This document shows positions 33,932 to 42,771 of a stretch of 64,000 bases of DNA, piece by piece. The translations under genes were made by a program, and so were the position numbers. The stretch's first letter is position 1; each line of letters begins with the position of its first letter. This DNA comes from Phyllobacterium sophorae (GTDB taxonomy: Bacteria; Pseudomonadota; Alphaproteobacteria; Rhizobiales; Rhizobiaceae): assembly GCF_003010965.1 (NCBI RefSeq), contig NZ_PGGM01000013.1, forward strand, positions 124,001 to 188,000. Reading direction: 5' to 3'. The notes below the pieces were generated by a model, which saw only the letters and a list, made by a program, of their open reading frames with translations, was not told the DNA's origin and ran no database searches.

Positions 33932-36352
33932 ATGACTGCAAGCAAACCAGCACAATCGCTGCCCGGAGCCGGATCAGAAACCCGGCCCGGCCTGCTTGCG
34001 AGCTACAGGCCCCTGCCCAATGTCGCCGACGAGATGATCGATCCGTCAGGCGCGGTCCGCCCCGGCTGGGAAACCCTGCTTCACACACTCGACGAGATCG
34101 GCCCGGAAAAGCTTGCGACGCGCTTTGCCCGCGCCAATCAGTATTTGCATGATGCTGGCGTGTTTTACCGTGTCTATAACGAGAACGGTACGCAGGAGCG
34201 CGAATGGCCGCTCGCCCACATTCCGATTTTGATCAATGAGGATGAATGGCGGTCGATCACCCTTGGCCTGACGCAGCGGGCCGACCTGCTCGAAGACATC
34301 GTTGCCGACGTTTACGGCGAGAACAAGCTGATACGGGACGGTTTGCTTCCCCCTGACCTGGTTGCCTCGAATCCGGAATTCCTGCATCCCGTGGCGGGGG
34401 TAAAGCCCGCGAGCGGTCATTTCCTGCATTTCTGTGCCTTTGAACTCGGGCGCGGGCCGAATGGTCAATGGTGGGTGCTTGGCGACCGGACGCAGGCGCC
34501 GTCCGGTGCAGGTTTCGCGCTGGAGAACCGCGTCGCGACGACCCGCGCGCTGTCGGACATTTCGGGCGCCATGAATGTTCACCGGCTGGCGGGCTTCTTC
34601 AAGGATTTCCGCGACAGTTTGCAAGGGCTGATCAATAGTCCGCAAGGGCGCGCCGCGATCCTGACGCCCGGACCGAACAATGAAACCTATTTCGAACACG
34701 CCTACATCGCCCGCTACCTCGGCATCATGTTGCTGGAAGGCGATGACCTGACGGTCAGCAAGGGCAAGGTGATGGTGCGGACCGTTTCCGGTCTCAAGCC
34801 CGTCGATGTCCTTTGGCGGCGCATGGATGCTGCCTATGTGGACCCGCTGGAACTGAAGACCGATTCATGGATCGGCACGCCGGGCATGGTCGGCGCATTG
34901 CGCCGGCGCTCAGTCTCGCTGGTCAATGCGCTCGGATCGGGGATACTCGAAACCCGTGCACTGCTGGCTTTCCTGCCGGCCATTTCGCAGGCGCTGCACA
35001 ATCGCGAACTCGCATTGCCGAGCATCGCGACCTGGTGGTGCGGGCAAGAGAAGGAGTGCAAGCATGTGATCGACCGGCTCGACCAGATGATGGTCGGTCC
35101 AGCAATGTCGACGCGGCTGCCCTTCGAGGATGGCAATGTAACGGTACTTGGTTCCAGCCTCGACGACGTAGCGCGCCAGGGGCTGCTTGCCAGATTGCAG
35201 AAGGACGGGCGCGGGCTGGTCGGCCAGGAGGCCATCAAACTCTCGACTACGCCGGTCTATGTCGACGGCAGGCTCGAGCCGCGGCCATTCGTGCTGCGCG
35301 TCTTTGCGGCACGGCACAAGGATGGCTGGAGCTTCATGCCGGGAGGATTTGCCCGGGTCGGTTTCACGCTCGATACCGCTGCGATCGCCATGCAGAGGGG
35401 CGGACAGGCCGCCGACGTCTGGATCACCTCGAGCGGTCCGGTCGCCAAGGATACGCTTCTGCCACGTGAGGACGATACGTTCCGGCGCAATGTGCCGGGG
35501 ACGCTGCCAAGCCGCGCTGCCGAAAACCTGATGTGGATGGGCCGCTACATTGAGCGCGCGGAAGGGACGGCGCGTATCCTGCGTGCCTGTCATGCGCGCT
35601 ATGCCGAGGCGGCCAATATGGAACTGCCGCTGCTGGCGGAAATGCGCGATTACCTGAAGCCGCTGGGCGTCAATCTCGATACCGCCATTCCCAAGGGGCT
35701 GCAGCGCTCCATCGATGGCGCGATGCTCAGCGCCGGACGCATTCGCGACAGATTTTCGCCCGATGGCTGGCTGGCCCTGCGCGATCTGTCGAAGACGATC
35801 CATCGTTTTCAGGACGTCGTATCACCTGGCGACGACACTACGCGTGCCATGACGATCATCCTGCGCAAGCTCGCCGGTTTCTCCGGTCTCGTGCATGAAA
35901 ACATGTATCGCTTTACCGGCTGGCGTTTTCTCGAAATCGGCCGCCGGCTCGAGCGCGGCATTCAGATGGCGCGGATCCTGGCGACGTTGTCGCGCCATGA
36001 TGCGGCGGATGGCGCGCTGGAAATGCTGCTGGAGATCGGCGACAGCGTCATGACTCACCGGCGGCAGTACAGCGTTTATTCCGGCCGGATCAGTGTCCTT
36101 GATCTGCTGGCGCTCGATCCGCTCAACCCGCGTTCGATCATCTTCCAGCTCGATGCGCTGAAGACGGAGTTCAGCCTGCTGCCGTCGCGAGAGGCGGGTG
36201 CCAACATGCCGGCGTTTTCCAAGAAGGTGTTGCGCCTCCACACGGATCTCGCGATCATGGAGGCAACCGACCTGACGCCGGAAAAACTCGGCACGCTCGC
36301 CTTCGAAATCGGCACGCTGTCCGATACGATTTCCGATACCTATTTCGCGTGA
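33932..36352 (+). CDS. Circularly permuted ATP-grasp plus alpha-E protein
   Basis: An 806-residue fusion. The N-terminal about 470 residues form the circularly permuted ATP-grasp type (DUF404/407-like), with VYNENGTQEREWPL, YGENKLIRDGLLPP, GPNNETYFEHAYIARYLG and EGDDLTV. The C-terminal about 320 residues are the all-helical alpha-E domain (DUF403), starting at ENLMWMGRYIERAEGTARI. ATP-grasp enzymes ligate carboxylates to amines, so peptide or isopeptide bond formation is a reasonable inference. The ATG at 33932 follows GAAAGGAAGC. It lies 14 bases after the DUF2126 gene and 12 bases before the second transglutaminase gene. Confidence 0.9.
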   Translation: MTASKPAQSLPGAGSETRPGLLASYRPLPNVADEMIDPSGAVRPGWETLLHTLDEIGPEKLATRFARANQYLHDAGVFYRVYNENGTQEREWPLAHIPILINEDEWRSITLGLTQRADLLEDIVADVYGENKLIRDGLLPPDLVASNPEFLHPVAGVKPASGHFLHFCAFELGRGPNGQWWVLGDRTQAPSGAGFALENRVATTRALSDISGAMNVHRLAGFFKDFRDSLQGLINSPQGRAAILTPGPNNETYFEHAYIARYLGIMLLEGDDLTVSKGKVMVRTVSGLKPVDVLWRRMDAAYVDPLELKTDSWIGTPGMVGALRRRSVSLVNALGSGILETRALLAFLPAISQALHNRELALPSIATWWCGQEKECKHVIDRLDQMMVGPAMSTRLPFEDGNVTVLGSSLDDVARQGLLARLQKDGRGLVGQEAIKLSTTPVYVDGRLEPRPFVLRVFAARHKDGWSFMPGGFARVGFTLDTAAIAMQRGGQAADVWITSSGPVAKDTLLPREDDTFRRNVPGTLPSRAAENLMWMGRYIERAEGTARILRACHARYAEAANMELPLLAEMRDYLKPLGVNLDTAIPKGLQRSIDGAMLSAGRIRDRFSPDGWLALRDLSKTIHRFQDVVSPGDDTTRAMTIILRKLAGFSGLVHENMYRFTGWRFLEIGRRLERGIQMARILATLSRHDAADGALEMLLEIGDSVMTHRRQYSVYSGRISVLDLLALDPLNPRSIIFQLDALKTEFSLLPSREAGANMPAFSKKVLRLHTDLAIMEATDLTPEKLGTLAFEIGTLSDTISDTYFA

Positions 36353-36364
36353 GGGTTGCGACGC

Positions 36365-37243
36365 ATGCTTTATAACATCCGTCTTCACCTCCATTACGAC
36401 TACGAGCGGTCGGCAGCGGGCGGGCGGCATCATATCCGCGTCATGCCCCAGACAATGACGGGTGTCCAGCGCGTGATAGCTTCCAGCCTCTCCTTCGATC
36501 CGGTCTCGACAGAGCGGTCGGAATTCACGGACTTCTTTTCGAACACTGTCACCTCGATTGTCTATCGCAATCCGCATGAGACGCTGGACGTGACAATGAC
36601 CGCCCGTGTCAATGTAACCCGTCCGCCAAACATGCTTGATGTTTCGCCCGATCTCGCCGGCCTGCAACGGGAGATCCGTAGCGTCTGGTCGATTGCAGCC
36701 GATGCGCCGCATCACTTCCTGACCAGCAGCGCCCATGCAACGATCGATCCGGAAATCACGGCCTATGCGGCGAAGAGCCTTGCAGGTACACGCACGGTAA
36801 TGGAAGCGGTCAAACATCTGAACAATCGTATCCATGCTGACTTCACCTATGAATCCGACGTCACCGATGTGAGAACGAATGCGCGCCAGGCGTTCGATCT
36901 CCGGGCAGGGGTGTGTCAGGATTTCAGCCATGTCATGATCGCCGGCCTGCGCGGCATCGGCATCCCGGCCGGGTATGTCAGCGGCTTCCTGCGCACCATT
37001 CCGCCACCCGGCGAGGAACGGCTCGAGGGCGCTGATGCAATGCATGCCTGGGTTCGCGTGTGGTGCGGACGCGAGGCTGGCTGGCAGGAGTTCGACCCGA
37101 CCAACGCCATGATTGCCGGCAACGACCATATTACTATCGGCTACGGCCGCGACTATGCGGATGTGTCGCCGATTGTCGGCGTCCTCAAGACCAGCGGCTC
37201 GCAGGAGGGCAAGCAGTCGGTCGACGTCATTCCGCTGGAGTGA
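36365..37243 (+). CDS. Transglutaminase family protein
   Basis: A 292-residue protein with the bacterial transglutaminase-like N-terminal domain and a catalytic core. The Cys is in LRAGVCQDFSHVMI (near residue 183), the His in AMHAWVRVWCGREAGW, and the Asp in FDPTNAMIAGNDHI. No signal peptide is seen, so it acts in the cytoplasm as a transglutaminase or, running the reaction backwards, as a peptidase. It completes the cluster DUF2126/ATP-grasp-alpha-E/transglutaminase, an arrangement conserved in many bacteria but without a known product. Confidence 0.9.
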   Translation: MLYNIRLHLHYDYERSAAGGRHHIRVMPQTMTGVQRVIASSLSFDPVSTERSEFTDFFSNTVTSIVYRNPHETLDVTMTARVNVTRPPNMLDVSPDLAGLQREIRSVWSIAADAPHHFLTSSAHATIDPEITAYAAKSLAGTRTVMEAVKHLNNRIHADFTYESDVTDVRTNARQAFDLRAGVCQDFSHVMIAGLRGIGIPAGYVSGFLRTIPPPGEERLEGADAMHAWVRVWCGREAGWQEFDPTNAMIAGNDHITIGYGRDYADVSPIVGVLKTSGSQEGKQSVDVIPLE

Positions 37244-37278
37244 GGGGTGGAAGAGCGAGGCCGAGCCTCGACGCTTGC

Positions 37279-37302
37279 CATCTCTCCCGCAAGGGGAGGG
37301 AT
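37279..37302. repeat. Relic of palindromic repeat (outer hairpin only)
   Basis: CATCTCTCCCGCAAGGGGAG and the next GGATA form the outer hairpin of the paired-arm repeat, without inner hairpins or second arm. It lies downstream of the transglutaminase cluster, where it may help end transcription. Confidence 0.6.
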
Positions 37303-37415
37303 AATCGGCATCAACGTTTCCTGAATTATTGGAATGGTTTTTCTTGGTTTCCGGCAATACGGAGAATAAGGTCTGCATCCTGAGCAGATTATCAAGAATG
37401 GGATGAAATTCCGAA

Positions 37416-38537
37416 GTGCGATCAATGCTTCCCATCCCGCCGCTCATGCTCACCACCGGACCAGTGCCGGCCTATCCCGAAGTGCTCGCCGCGCTTGGCA
37501 AGCCGGTGCTCTATGATTATCACCCGGCGTTCCAGACCTACTATGCCGGCGTCGTCGAGAAGCTGCGGCAGGCGTTGAGGACCGACAATGATCCGGTGAT
37601 CATGCAGGGCGAGGCCATCCTTGGCATCGAGGCTGCGGCCGCGGCACTCATTGCCAGAAACGACGTGGTTCTCAACCTGGTTTCGGGTGTCTATGGCAAG
37701 GGTTTCGCTACCTGGGCGGCGCGATATGGGAAGGAAGTCGTTGAACTTGCCGTGCCCTATGACGAGATCATTGACGCTCAAGCGGTGCGCGAGGTCTTGC
37801 GCAGGCGTCCTGACATTTCAGTCGTGTCGCTATGTCATCACGATACACCGTCCGGCACGCTCAATCCCTTGCATGAAATCGGGGCGGTTGTCGCCGAGCA
37901 CGGCGCTTATCTGATCGTCGATGCCGTATCGTCATTCGCCGGCATGGATACGCATCCACAAGATGCACATGCGGACATTTTCATCACCTCGCCTTCGAAA
38001 TGTCTCGGCAGCACACCCGGTCTCAGTCTCATCGCTGTCACCGAACGCGCCTGGGCGAAGGTCGAGGCCAATCCCGATGCGCCGCGCGGCTCGTTCCTCA
38101 GCCTTCTTGCATGGAAGGGGGCGTCGGAGGCCGGCAAGCCTTTCCCGGTAACGCCATCCATCGCCGAAATATACGCACTGGACGCAGCGCTCGATCGCTA
38201 CACGAGGGAAGGTCCGGCCAATGTATGGATACGCCATGCACAAACGGCCCTGGTCGCACGCCAAGGATTACTCGGGCTTGGCCTCGCACTGTGGCCGAAG
38301 CAAGAGGCCTGGTGCGCCCCGACGGCGACTGCCTTTAAAGTACCTGAGGGCATCAGCGACGTAACGCTTCGGGACAGCCTGTTGCAGGACCACGGCATAC
38401 TGGTCTCGCTTGGGCGCGGCGAGACCGCAGGCAAGATCCTGCGCATCGGCCATATGGGAGCTTCCGCCGAGCCGGCTTTTGCCCGCACCATCATTTCCGC
38501 ACTGAGCGGTATTCTATCCCGAACCCCTGCCGAATAA
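37416..38537 (+). CDS. ppaT: Class V aminotransferase, pyridoxamine-pyruvate type
   Basis: A 373-residue pyridoxal-phosphate-dependent fold type I enzyme. It resembles the Mesorhizobium loti pyridoxamine-pyruvate aminotransferase in TGPVPAYPEVLAALG, YDYHPAFQ, NLVSGVYGKGFATWA, CHHDTPSGTLNP, VDAVSSFAGM and SPSKCLGSTPGLSL, with the active-site Lys in PSKCLG. That enzyme converts pyridoxamine and pyruvate to pyridoxal and alanine without bound cofactor. A related amino-donor specificity is equally possible. The start may be GTG at 37416 or ATG at 37425. An oligopeptide-type ABC importer follows 13 bases later, suggesting that it acts on imported material. Confidence 0.75.
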   Translation: MRSMLPIPPLMLTTGPVPAYPEVLAALGKPVLYDYHPAFQTYYAGVVEKLRQALRTDNDPVIMQGEAILGIEAAAAALIARNDVVLNLVSGVYGKGFATWAARYGKEVVELAVPYDEIIDAQAVREVLRRRPDISVVSLCHHDTPSGTLNPLHEIGAVVAEHGAYLIVDAVSSFAGMDTHPQDAHADIFITSPSKCLGSTPGLSLIAVTERAWAKVEANPDAPRGSFLSLLAWKGASEAGKPFPVTPSIAEIYALDAALDRYTREGPANVWIRHAQTALVARQGLLGLGLALWPKQEAWCAPTATAFKVPEGISDVTLRDSLLQDHGILVSLGRGETAGKILRIGHMGASAEPAFARTIISALSGILSRTPAE

Positions 38538-38550
38538 GAGGATTGCAACA

Positions 38551-40167
38551 ATGTCCCGTATCCTGTTGAACCGACGCGCTTTTCTCGCCACGACCGCCAG
38601 CATCGGGGCGATGACGATCCTGTCTGACCTGAGCTGGGCACAATCGGCAACACCTGCGAAGGGTGGGCGTCTGGTTGTCGCTGGCGATAGTGAGCCCGCC
38701 AACCTCAATCCGGCCATCGTTGCCTCGAACGGTGTGTTCTTCGTCGCCAGCAAGGTCATCGAGCCGTTGGCCGAACAATCCTATGACGGCAAGGACGGGC
38801 TGTCGCCGCGCCTCGCCACATCCTGGGAAGGGTCCGCTGACGGTTTGACGGTGACGTTCAAGCTGCGCGAGGGTGTGACCTGGCATGATGGCAAGCCGTT
38901 CACCTCGGCCGACGTTGCGTTTTCGGCCCTTGAGGTCTGGAAGAAACTGCAAAATCTTGGCCGCGTGGTTTTCAAGAACCTCGAAAGCGTCGAGACGCCG
39001 GACGAGCACACCGCGATCTTCAGATTCTCGCAACCGACACCATTCCAGCTCATCCGCAACGCTCTGCCGGTGGTAACCTCGGTCGTGCCGAAGCATGTCT
39101 ATGAGGGGACGGACATCGCCAAGAATCCGGCCAATCAGCAGCTCGTTGGAACAGGTCCATTCAAGTTCGGCGAGCACAAGCCCGGCGAATATTATCTGCT
39201 CAAGCGCAATGACGCCTATTGGCAAAAGGACGAGCCGCTGCTGGATGAGATCGTCTACCAGTTCCTGCCTGACCGCGCTGCAGCGGGCAATGCGCTGGAA
39301 GCCGAGCAGATACAGCTTGCGGGTTTCTCCGCCGTCCCGCTTGCCGATCTGGACCGTATATCCAAGGTGCCGGGCCTGAAGGTCTATTCCAATGGCTATG
39401 AAGGGCTGACCTATCAGCTGATCGTCGAGATCAATCATCGCCGCAAGGAGCTTGCCGACGTCAAGGTACGGCAGGCGCTTGCCCATGCAATCGATCATGA
39501 TTTCGTCGTCAAGACCATTTTCCTCGGCTATGCCAAGTCATCGACGGGACCGGTCCCCGCCTACGACAAGACTTTCTATGAGCCGGATGTGACCAAATAT
39601 GCCTTCGACCCGGCCAAGGCGGAAGCGCTGCTCGATGAAGCCGGCTACAAGCGTGGAGCAGACGGCAAACGCTTCAAGCTGAAGCTTTTGCCCGCGCCAT
39701 TCTTCAACGAAACCAAGCAGTTAGGCGATTATCTTCGTCAGGCTTTGGCCAAGGTCGGGATCGATGCGCAGGTGGTCAGCAATGATACCCCCGCGCATCT
39801 GAAGGCGGTCTATACCGACCATGATTTCGACATCACGGTCGCGACGCCGGTCTATCGCTCCGACCCGGCGATTTCCACCACGATCCTGTTCGAAAGCGGC
39901 CTGCCTGCGGGTGTGCCGTTCTCCAACCAGTATGGCTATGCCAATCCGGAAGTGGACAAGCTGATCAAGGAGGCTGCATCAACTGTCGATGCGGAAAAGC
40001 GCGCCGGACTCTACAAGGAACTGCAGAAGAAAGCCGCCGACGACCTGCCGCTGATCAATGTCGCCGAGTTTTCCTTCATCACCGTGGCGCGCGACACTGT
40101 GCAGAACGTCTCCGACAACCCGCGCTGGGCCGTGTCGAACTGGGCGAATGTGTGGGTGAAGGGGTAG
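38551..40167 (+). CDS. Oligopeptide-type ABC importer substrate-binding protein
   Basis: A 538-residue family 5 solute-binding protein (DppA/OppA/NikA type). The N-terminus, LLNRRAFLATTASIGAM with cleavage after SWAQ, has a twin-arginine-like pair before a hydrophobic stretch. This fits Tat export, although Sec is possible. Typical segments are YEPLAEQSYD-like EPLAEQSYDGKDGLSPRLA, VTWHDGKPFTSADVAFS, and VRQALAHAIDHDFVV. It is linked to the aminotransferase upstream. The permease genes begin 811 bases downstream, with a vapBC pair on the other strand in between. Confidence 0.9.
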   Translation: MSRILLNRRAFLATTASIGAMTILSDLSWAQSATPAKGGRLVVAGDSEPANLNPAIVASNGVFFVASKVIEPLAEQSYDGKDGLSPRLATSWEGSADGLTVTFKLREGVTWHDGKPFTSADVAFSALEVWKKLQNLGRVVFKNLESVETPDEHTAIFRFSQPTPFQLIRNALPVVTSVVPKHVYEGTDIAKNPANQQLVGTGPFKFGEHKPGEYYLLKRNDAYWQKDEPLLDEIVYQFLPDRAAAGNALEAEQIQLAGFSAVPLADLDRISKVPGLKVYSNGYEGLTYQLIVEINHRRKELADVKVRQALAHAIDHDFVVKTIFLGYAKSSTGPVPAYDKTFYEPDVTKYAFDPAKAEALLDEAGYKRGADGKRFKLKLLPAPFFNETKQLGDYLRQALAKVGIDAQVVSNDTPAHLKAVYTDHDFDITVATPVYRSDPAISTTILFESGLPAGVPFSNQYGYANPEVDKLIKEAASTVDAEKRAGLYKELQKKAADDLPLINVAEFSFITVARDTVQNVSDNPRWAVSNWANVWVKG

Positions 40168-40185
40168 GGGGATATTGTTAGATAG

Positions 40186-40590
40186 CTAGATGGTCCAGTC
40201 TTCGACCTTCAGGCCCTCCACCCTTTGAAACTCGCGAACATTGTTGGTTATGAGAATCAGGTCGCGGGCTTTTGCCTGGCCCGCGATGAGCACATCGTAA
40301 GGCCCTATGGGCTGGCCGGCCTGTGCCAGCGTGCTGCGCAGCTCTCCCGATACCCGCGCATCTTCCTGATCAAACTCCAAAATGGGAAAATCGAGAAGAA
40401 GCAGACGGAGAGCTTCCAGGTTGAAGGAAATCTTTTGGCTCTTGTAGACACCGAAATAGAGCTCATGCGCGACGACCGAAGGGATACCAATCTCCCCCTC
40501 GCGCTTTTCAAGGATGAGGCGGACCAAGCCGTCCGATTTCCGCGAGACCAACTGAATTACAGCATTGGTATCAAGCACATAGCGCATCAT
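40186..40590 (-). CDS. vapC: VapC toxin, PIN domain
   Basis: A 134-residue PIN-domain ribonuclease toxin. The first acidic motif is MRYVLDTNAVIQLV, the second VVAHELYFGV, and the third GPYDVLIAGQAKAR, followed by ITNNVREFQRV. The start at 40590 overlaps the antitoxin stop (ATGATGA context), so the two are translationally coupled. A longer frame from 40701 would run across the antitoxin and is rejected. The gene ends 18 bases from the stop of the transporter binding-protein gene. Confidence 0.9.
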   Translation of the reverse strand: MMRYVLDTNAVIQLVSRKSDGLVRLILEKREGEIGIPSVVAHELYFGVYKSQKISFNLEALRLLLLDFPILEFDQEDARVSGELRSTLAQAGQPIGPYDVLIAGQAKARDLILITNNVREFQRVEGLKVEDWTI

Positions 40591-40847
40591 TTGAACAACG
40601 TGTCCAATTCCGGCCGCTCCTGCGCCGCGGGTTGCTCGCGACCGCCGTCCAGAAAGTCTGGGCTGAAGCCATGATCGAGGGCCGCTTTGAGCGAACTCCA
40701 TGCCTGCTTGTCGGCCTTGTGGGGACGCAGGATAAGAGCATCGCCCTCGCGCGAAATTTCAACTTCCTCGACATTCAAGCGGAATTCCTTCGGCAGGCGT
40801 ACAGCCTGCGAATTCCCGGAGTTAAATACTTTTGCAATCTGCGGCAT
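40587..40847 (-). CDS. vapB: VapB antitoxin, AbrB/MazE type
   Basis: An 86-residue antitoxin with an AbrB-type DNA-binding domain at the N-terminus (IAKVFNSGNSQAVRLPKEFRL, then VEISREGDALILRP). The C-terminal tail (AALDHGFSPDFLDGG) should wrap around the toxin. The ATG at 40847 is chosen because it begins the domain; a longer frame runs through the operator. The palindromic operator lies 22 bases upstream. Confidence 0.9.
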   Translation of the reverse strand: MPQIAKVFNSGNSQAVRLPKEFRLNVEEVEISREGDALILRPHKADKQAWSSLKAALDHGFSPDFLDGGREQPAAQERPELDTLFK

Positions 40848-40868
40848 GTTCGTATTCCTCGACAAAAA

Positions 40869-40890
40869 GTATATACGAGTGTGTATATAC
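40869..40890. promoter_or_regulatory. vapBC operator
   Basis: Two copies of the self-complementary octamer GTATATAC, at 40869-40876 and 40883-40890, are separated by GAGTGT. The core is ATATAC-N6-GTATAT. Its position just upstream of vapB fits autoregulation by the VapBC complex. Confidence 0.75.
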
Positions 40891-40978
40891 CTTTTGGCCG
40901 TATAGTACAAACCCGTTTGTTTTCCAGAGCCAATCCCTCTAGACTCCAAACCTGTTCGCCTGACAGCCGGAGCAATTC

Positions 40979-41959
40979 TTGCCGCCTTTCGTTTCCTTTT
41001 TCCTGAGACGCCTTCTTGGTGCGCTTCCGGTTCTTATCGTGGTGCTGGTTGGCAGCTTCCTGCTGCTTGAGGCCGCTTCCGGCGATGCGGTCGATTCCTA
41101 TGTGGCGCGGTCCGGCGCCATGGATGCCGAGCAAATGGCGCAGTTGCGGCAGGAATGGGGGCTTGATCAGGGGCCGCTCCACCGTTTCAGGGCCTATGCA
41201 TCGGCGCTGGCGCAAGGCGATCTCGGCTGGTCCACCGCCTTCGAGCGGCCCGTTGGCTCGGTGATTGCCGAGCGCCTGCCGGTCACGCTGCTGCTCATGG
41301 GTATTGCCACGGCGCTGGCTTTCTTCCTTGGTTCCCTGCTCGGCGTTCTCGCTGGCGCAAGACCTGGATCGTTTCGCGACCGTTTCCTCTCCATTACATC
41401 GCTGGCGCTTTATGCGGTGCCGGGTTTCTGGCTTGGCCTGGTCCTGATCGTGATCTTTGCCGTGGACCTGCGCTGGCTTCCCATCGGCGGTATCGAGACC
41501 GTCGCTTCCGGCAAATCCGGCCTGGCGCGTATCGGCGATATCGCCGCCCATCTGGTCTTGCCCGTCGCGTCACTCGCCATGGTCTATATGGCGCTCTACC
41601 TGCGGCTGATGCGTGACCGCATGGGCGAAATCTGGCGCGATCCCTTCGTCAGGGCTTTGGAAGCGCGAGGCCTCAGCCGCCGGCGCATCGTCTGGCGCCA
41701 CGTCGCCCGAAACGCCGTGCTGCCGGTTGTGACCATGCTGGGATTGCAGGCGGCAGCGATGCTGGGCGGCAGTGTCGTGGTGGAAAGCGTCTTCGCCATT
41801 CCGGGCTTCGGCCGCCTCGCCGCGGAAGCCGTGGCGCGCCGGGATACGCCGCTGCTGCTCGGTGTGATCCTGTGCAGTGCCGTCACCGTAATCATCGCCA
41901 ATCTCCTCGTCGATCTTGCCTATGGCAAGCTCGATCCTCGTGTGAGGGCCGGGCGATGA
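40979..41959 (+). CDS. Oligopeptide-type ABC importer permease, DppB-like
   Basis: A 326-residue permease with six hydrophobic helices and the conserved cytoplasmic loop (FVRALEARGLSRRRIVWRHV) that contacts the ATPase. The start is TTG at 40979, giving MPPFVSFFLRRLLGALPVL. It overlaps the second permease gene as ATGA. With the next three genes and the binding protein upstream of vapBC, it forms a complete peptide/nickel-class importer. Confidence 0.9.
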   Translation: MPPFVSFFLRRLLGALPVLIVVLVGSFLLLEAASGDAVDSYVARSGAMDAEQMAQLRQEWGLDQGPLHRFRAYASALAQGDLGWSTAFERPVGSVIAERLPVTLLLMGIATALAFFLGSLLGVLAGARPGSFRDRFLSITSLALYAVPGFWLGLVLIVIFAVDLRWLPIGGIETVASGKSGLARIGDIAAHLVLPVASLAMVYMALYLRLMRDRMGEIWRDPFVRALEARGLSRRRIVWRHVARNAVLPVVTMLGLQAAAMLGGSVVVESVFAIPGFGRLAAEAVARRDTPLLLGVILCSAVTVIIANLLVDLAYGKLDPRVRAGR

Positions 41960-42771
41960 TCTTCTGGAGACAGATGAACTTCGAGGGGCGCGCCGGTTTG
42001 ATTTTGCTCGCGATCCTTGTCCTGATGGCGCTGCTGGCACCCTTGCTTGCGCCCGGCGATCCGCTGGCCATTACCGGCGAGCCGATGCTGCGGCCATTCA
42101 CATCCGGGACGCACATGCTTGGGACTGACCGGCTCGGCCGCGACGTGCTTGCGGGTCTGTTGCATGGAACGCGCACCACACTGCTTGTTGCTTTCTCTTC
42201 GGCGGCAGTCGCGCTGATCGCCGGCAGCATCGTTGGCACGCTCGCGGGTTTCCTCGGAGGCATTGCCGATACGGTGCTGATGCGCATTACCGAGGCTTTT
42301 CAGACCGTTCCCGGGTTCCTTCTGGCGCTTGCATCGATCAGCGTGACTGGACCGAGCGTCGCGACACTGATTTTCGCCATCAGCCTTGGCAACTGGACCC
42401 AGGCCGCCCGTGTGACCCGCGCCGAGGTCTTGTCCCTGCGCGAGCGTGATTTTGTCGCCGCCGCGCGAACACTCGGCATGCGGCCGCTGGAGATCGCCTT
42501 TCGCGAGATATTGCCCAATGCCTTCGGCCCGACAGCTTCGCTTGCCGCCATATCCGTCGCAGCTGCCATTCTGATCGAGGCGGCACTGTCGTTCCTCGGT
42601 TTTGGCGACCCGAACCGCGTGACCTGGGGCAGCATGATCGCGGAAGGGCGTGCCGTGTTGCGCGCCGCGCCCTATCTGTCGATCGTTCCGGGATTGGCAC
42701 TGGTCATTACCGTCCTCGGTATTCACCTGATCGGCCGGGGGCTCTCACGCACCGAGAGGCTGCAGCCATGA
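41956..42771 (+). CDS. Oligopeptide-type ABC importer permease, DppC-like
   Basis: A 271-residue second permease, with the DppC hallmarks GTDRLGRDVLAGLLHGTRTTL near residue 60 and a cytoplasmic loop FVAAARTLGMRPLEIAFREI. The ATG at 41956 overlaps the previous stop; a longer frame from 41872 is not supported. It overlaps the next gene by four bases. Confidence 0.9.
   Translation: MIFWRQMNFEGRAGLILLAILVLMALLAPLLAPGDPLAITGEPMLRPFTSGTHMLGTDRLGRDVLAGLLHGTRTTLLVAFSSAAVALIAGSIVGTLAGFLGGIADTVLMRITEAFQTVPGFLLALASISVTGPSVATLIFAISLGNWTQAARVTRAEVLSLRERDFVAAARTLGMRPLEIAFREILPNAFGPTASLAAISVAAAILIEAALSFLGFGDPNRVTWGSMIAEGRAVLRAAPYLSIVPGLALVITVLGIHLIGRGLSRTERLQP

Noticed and set aside
35822-37456. A 544-residue minus-strand open frame
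   Set aside because: It is antisense to the alpha-E and transglutaminase genes, both well supported by catalytic motifs.
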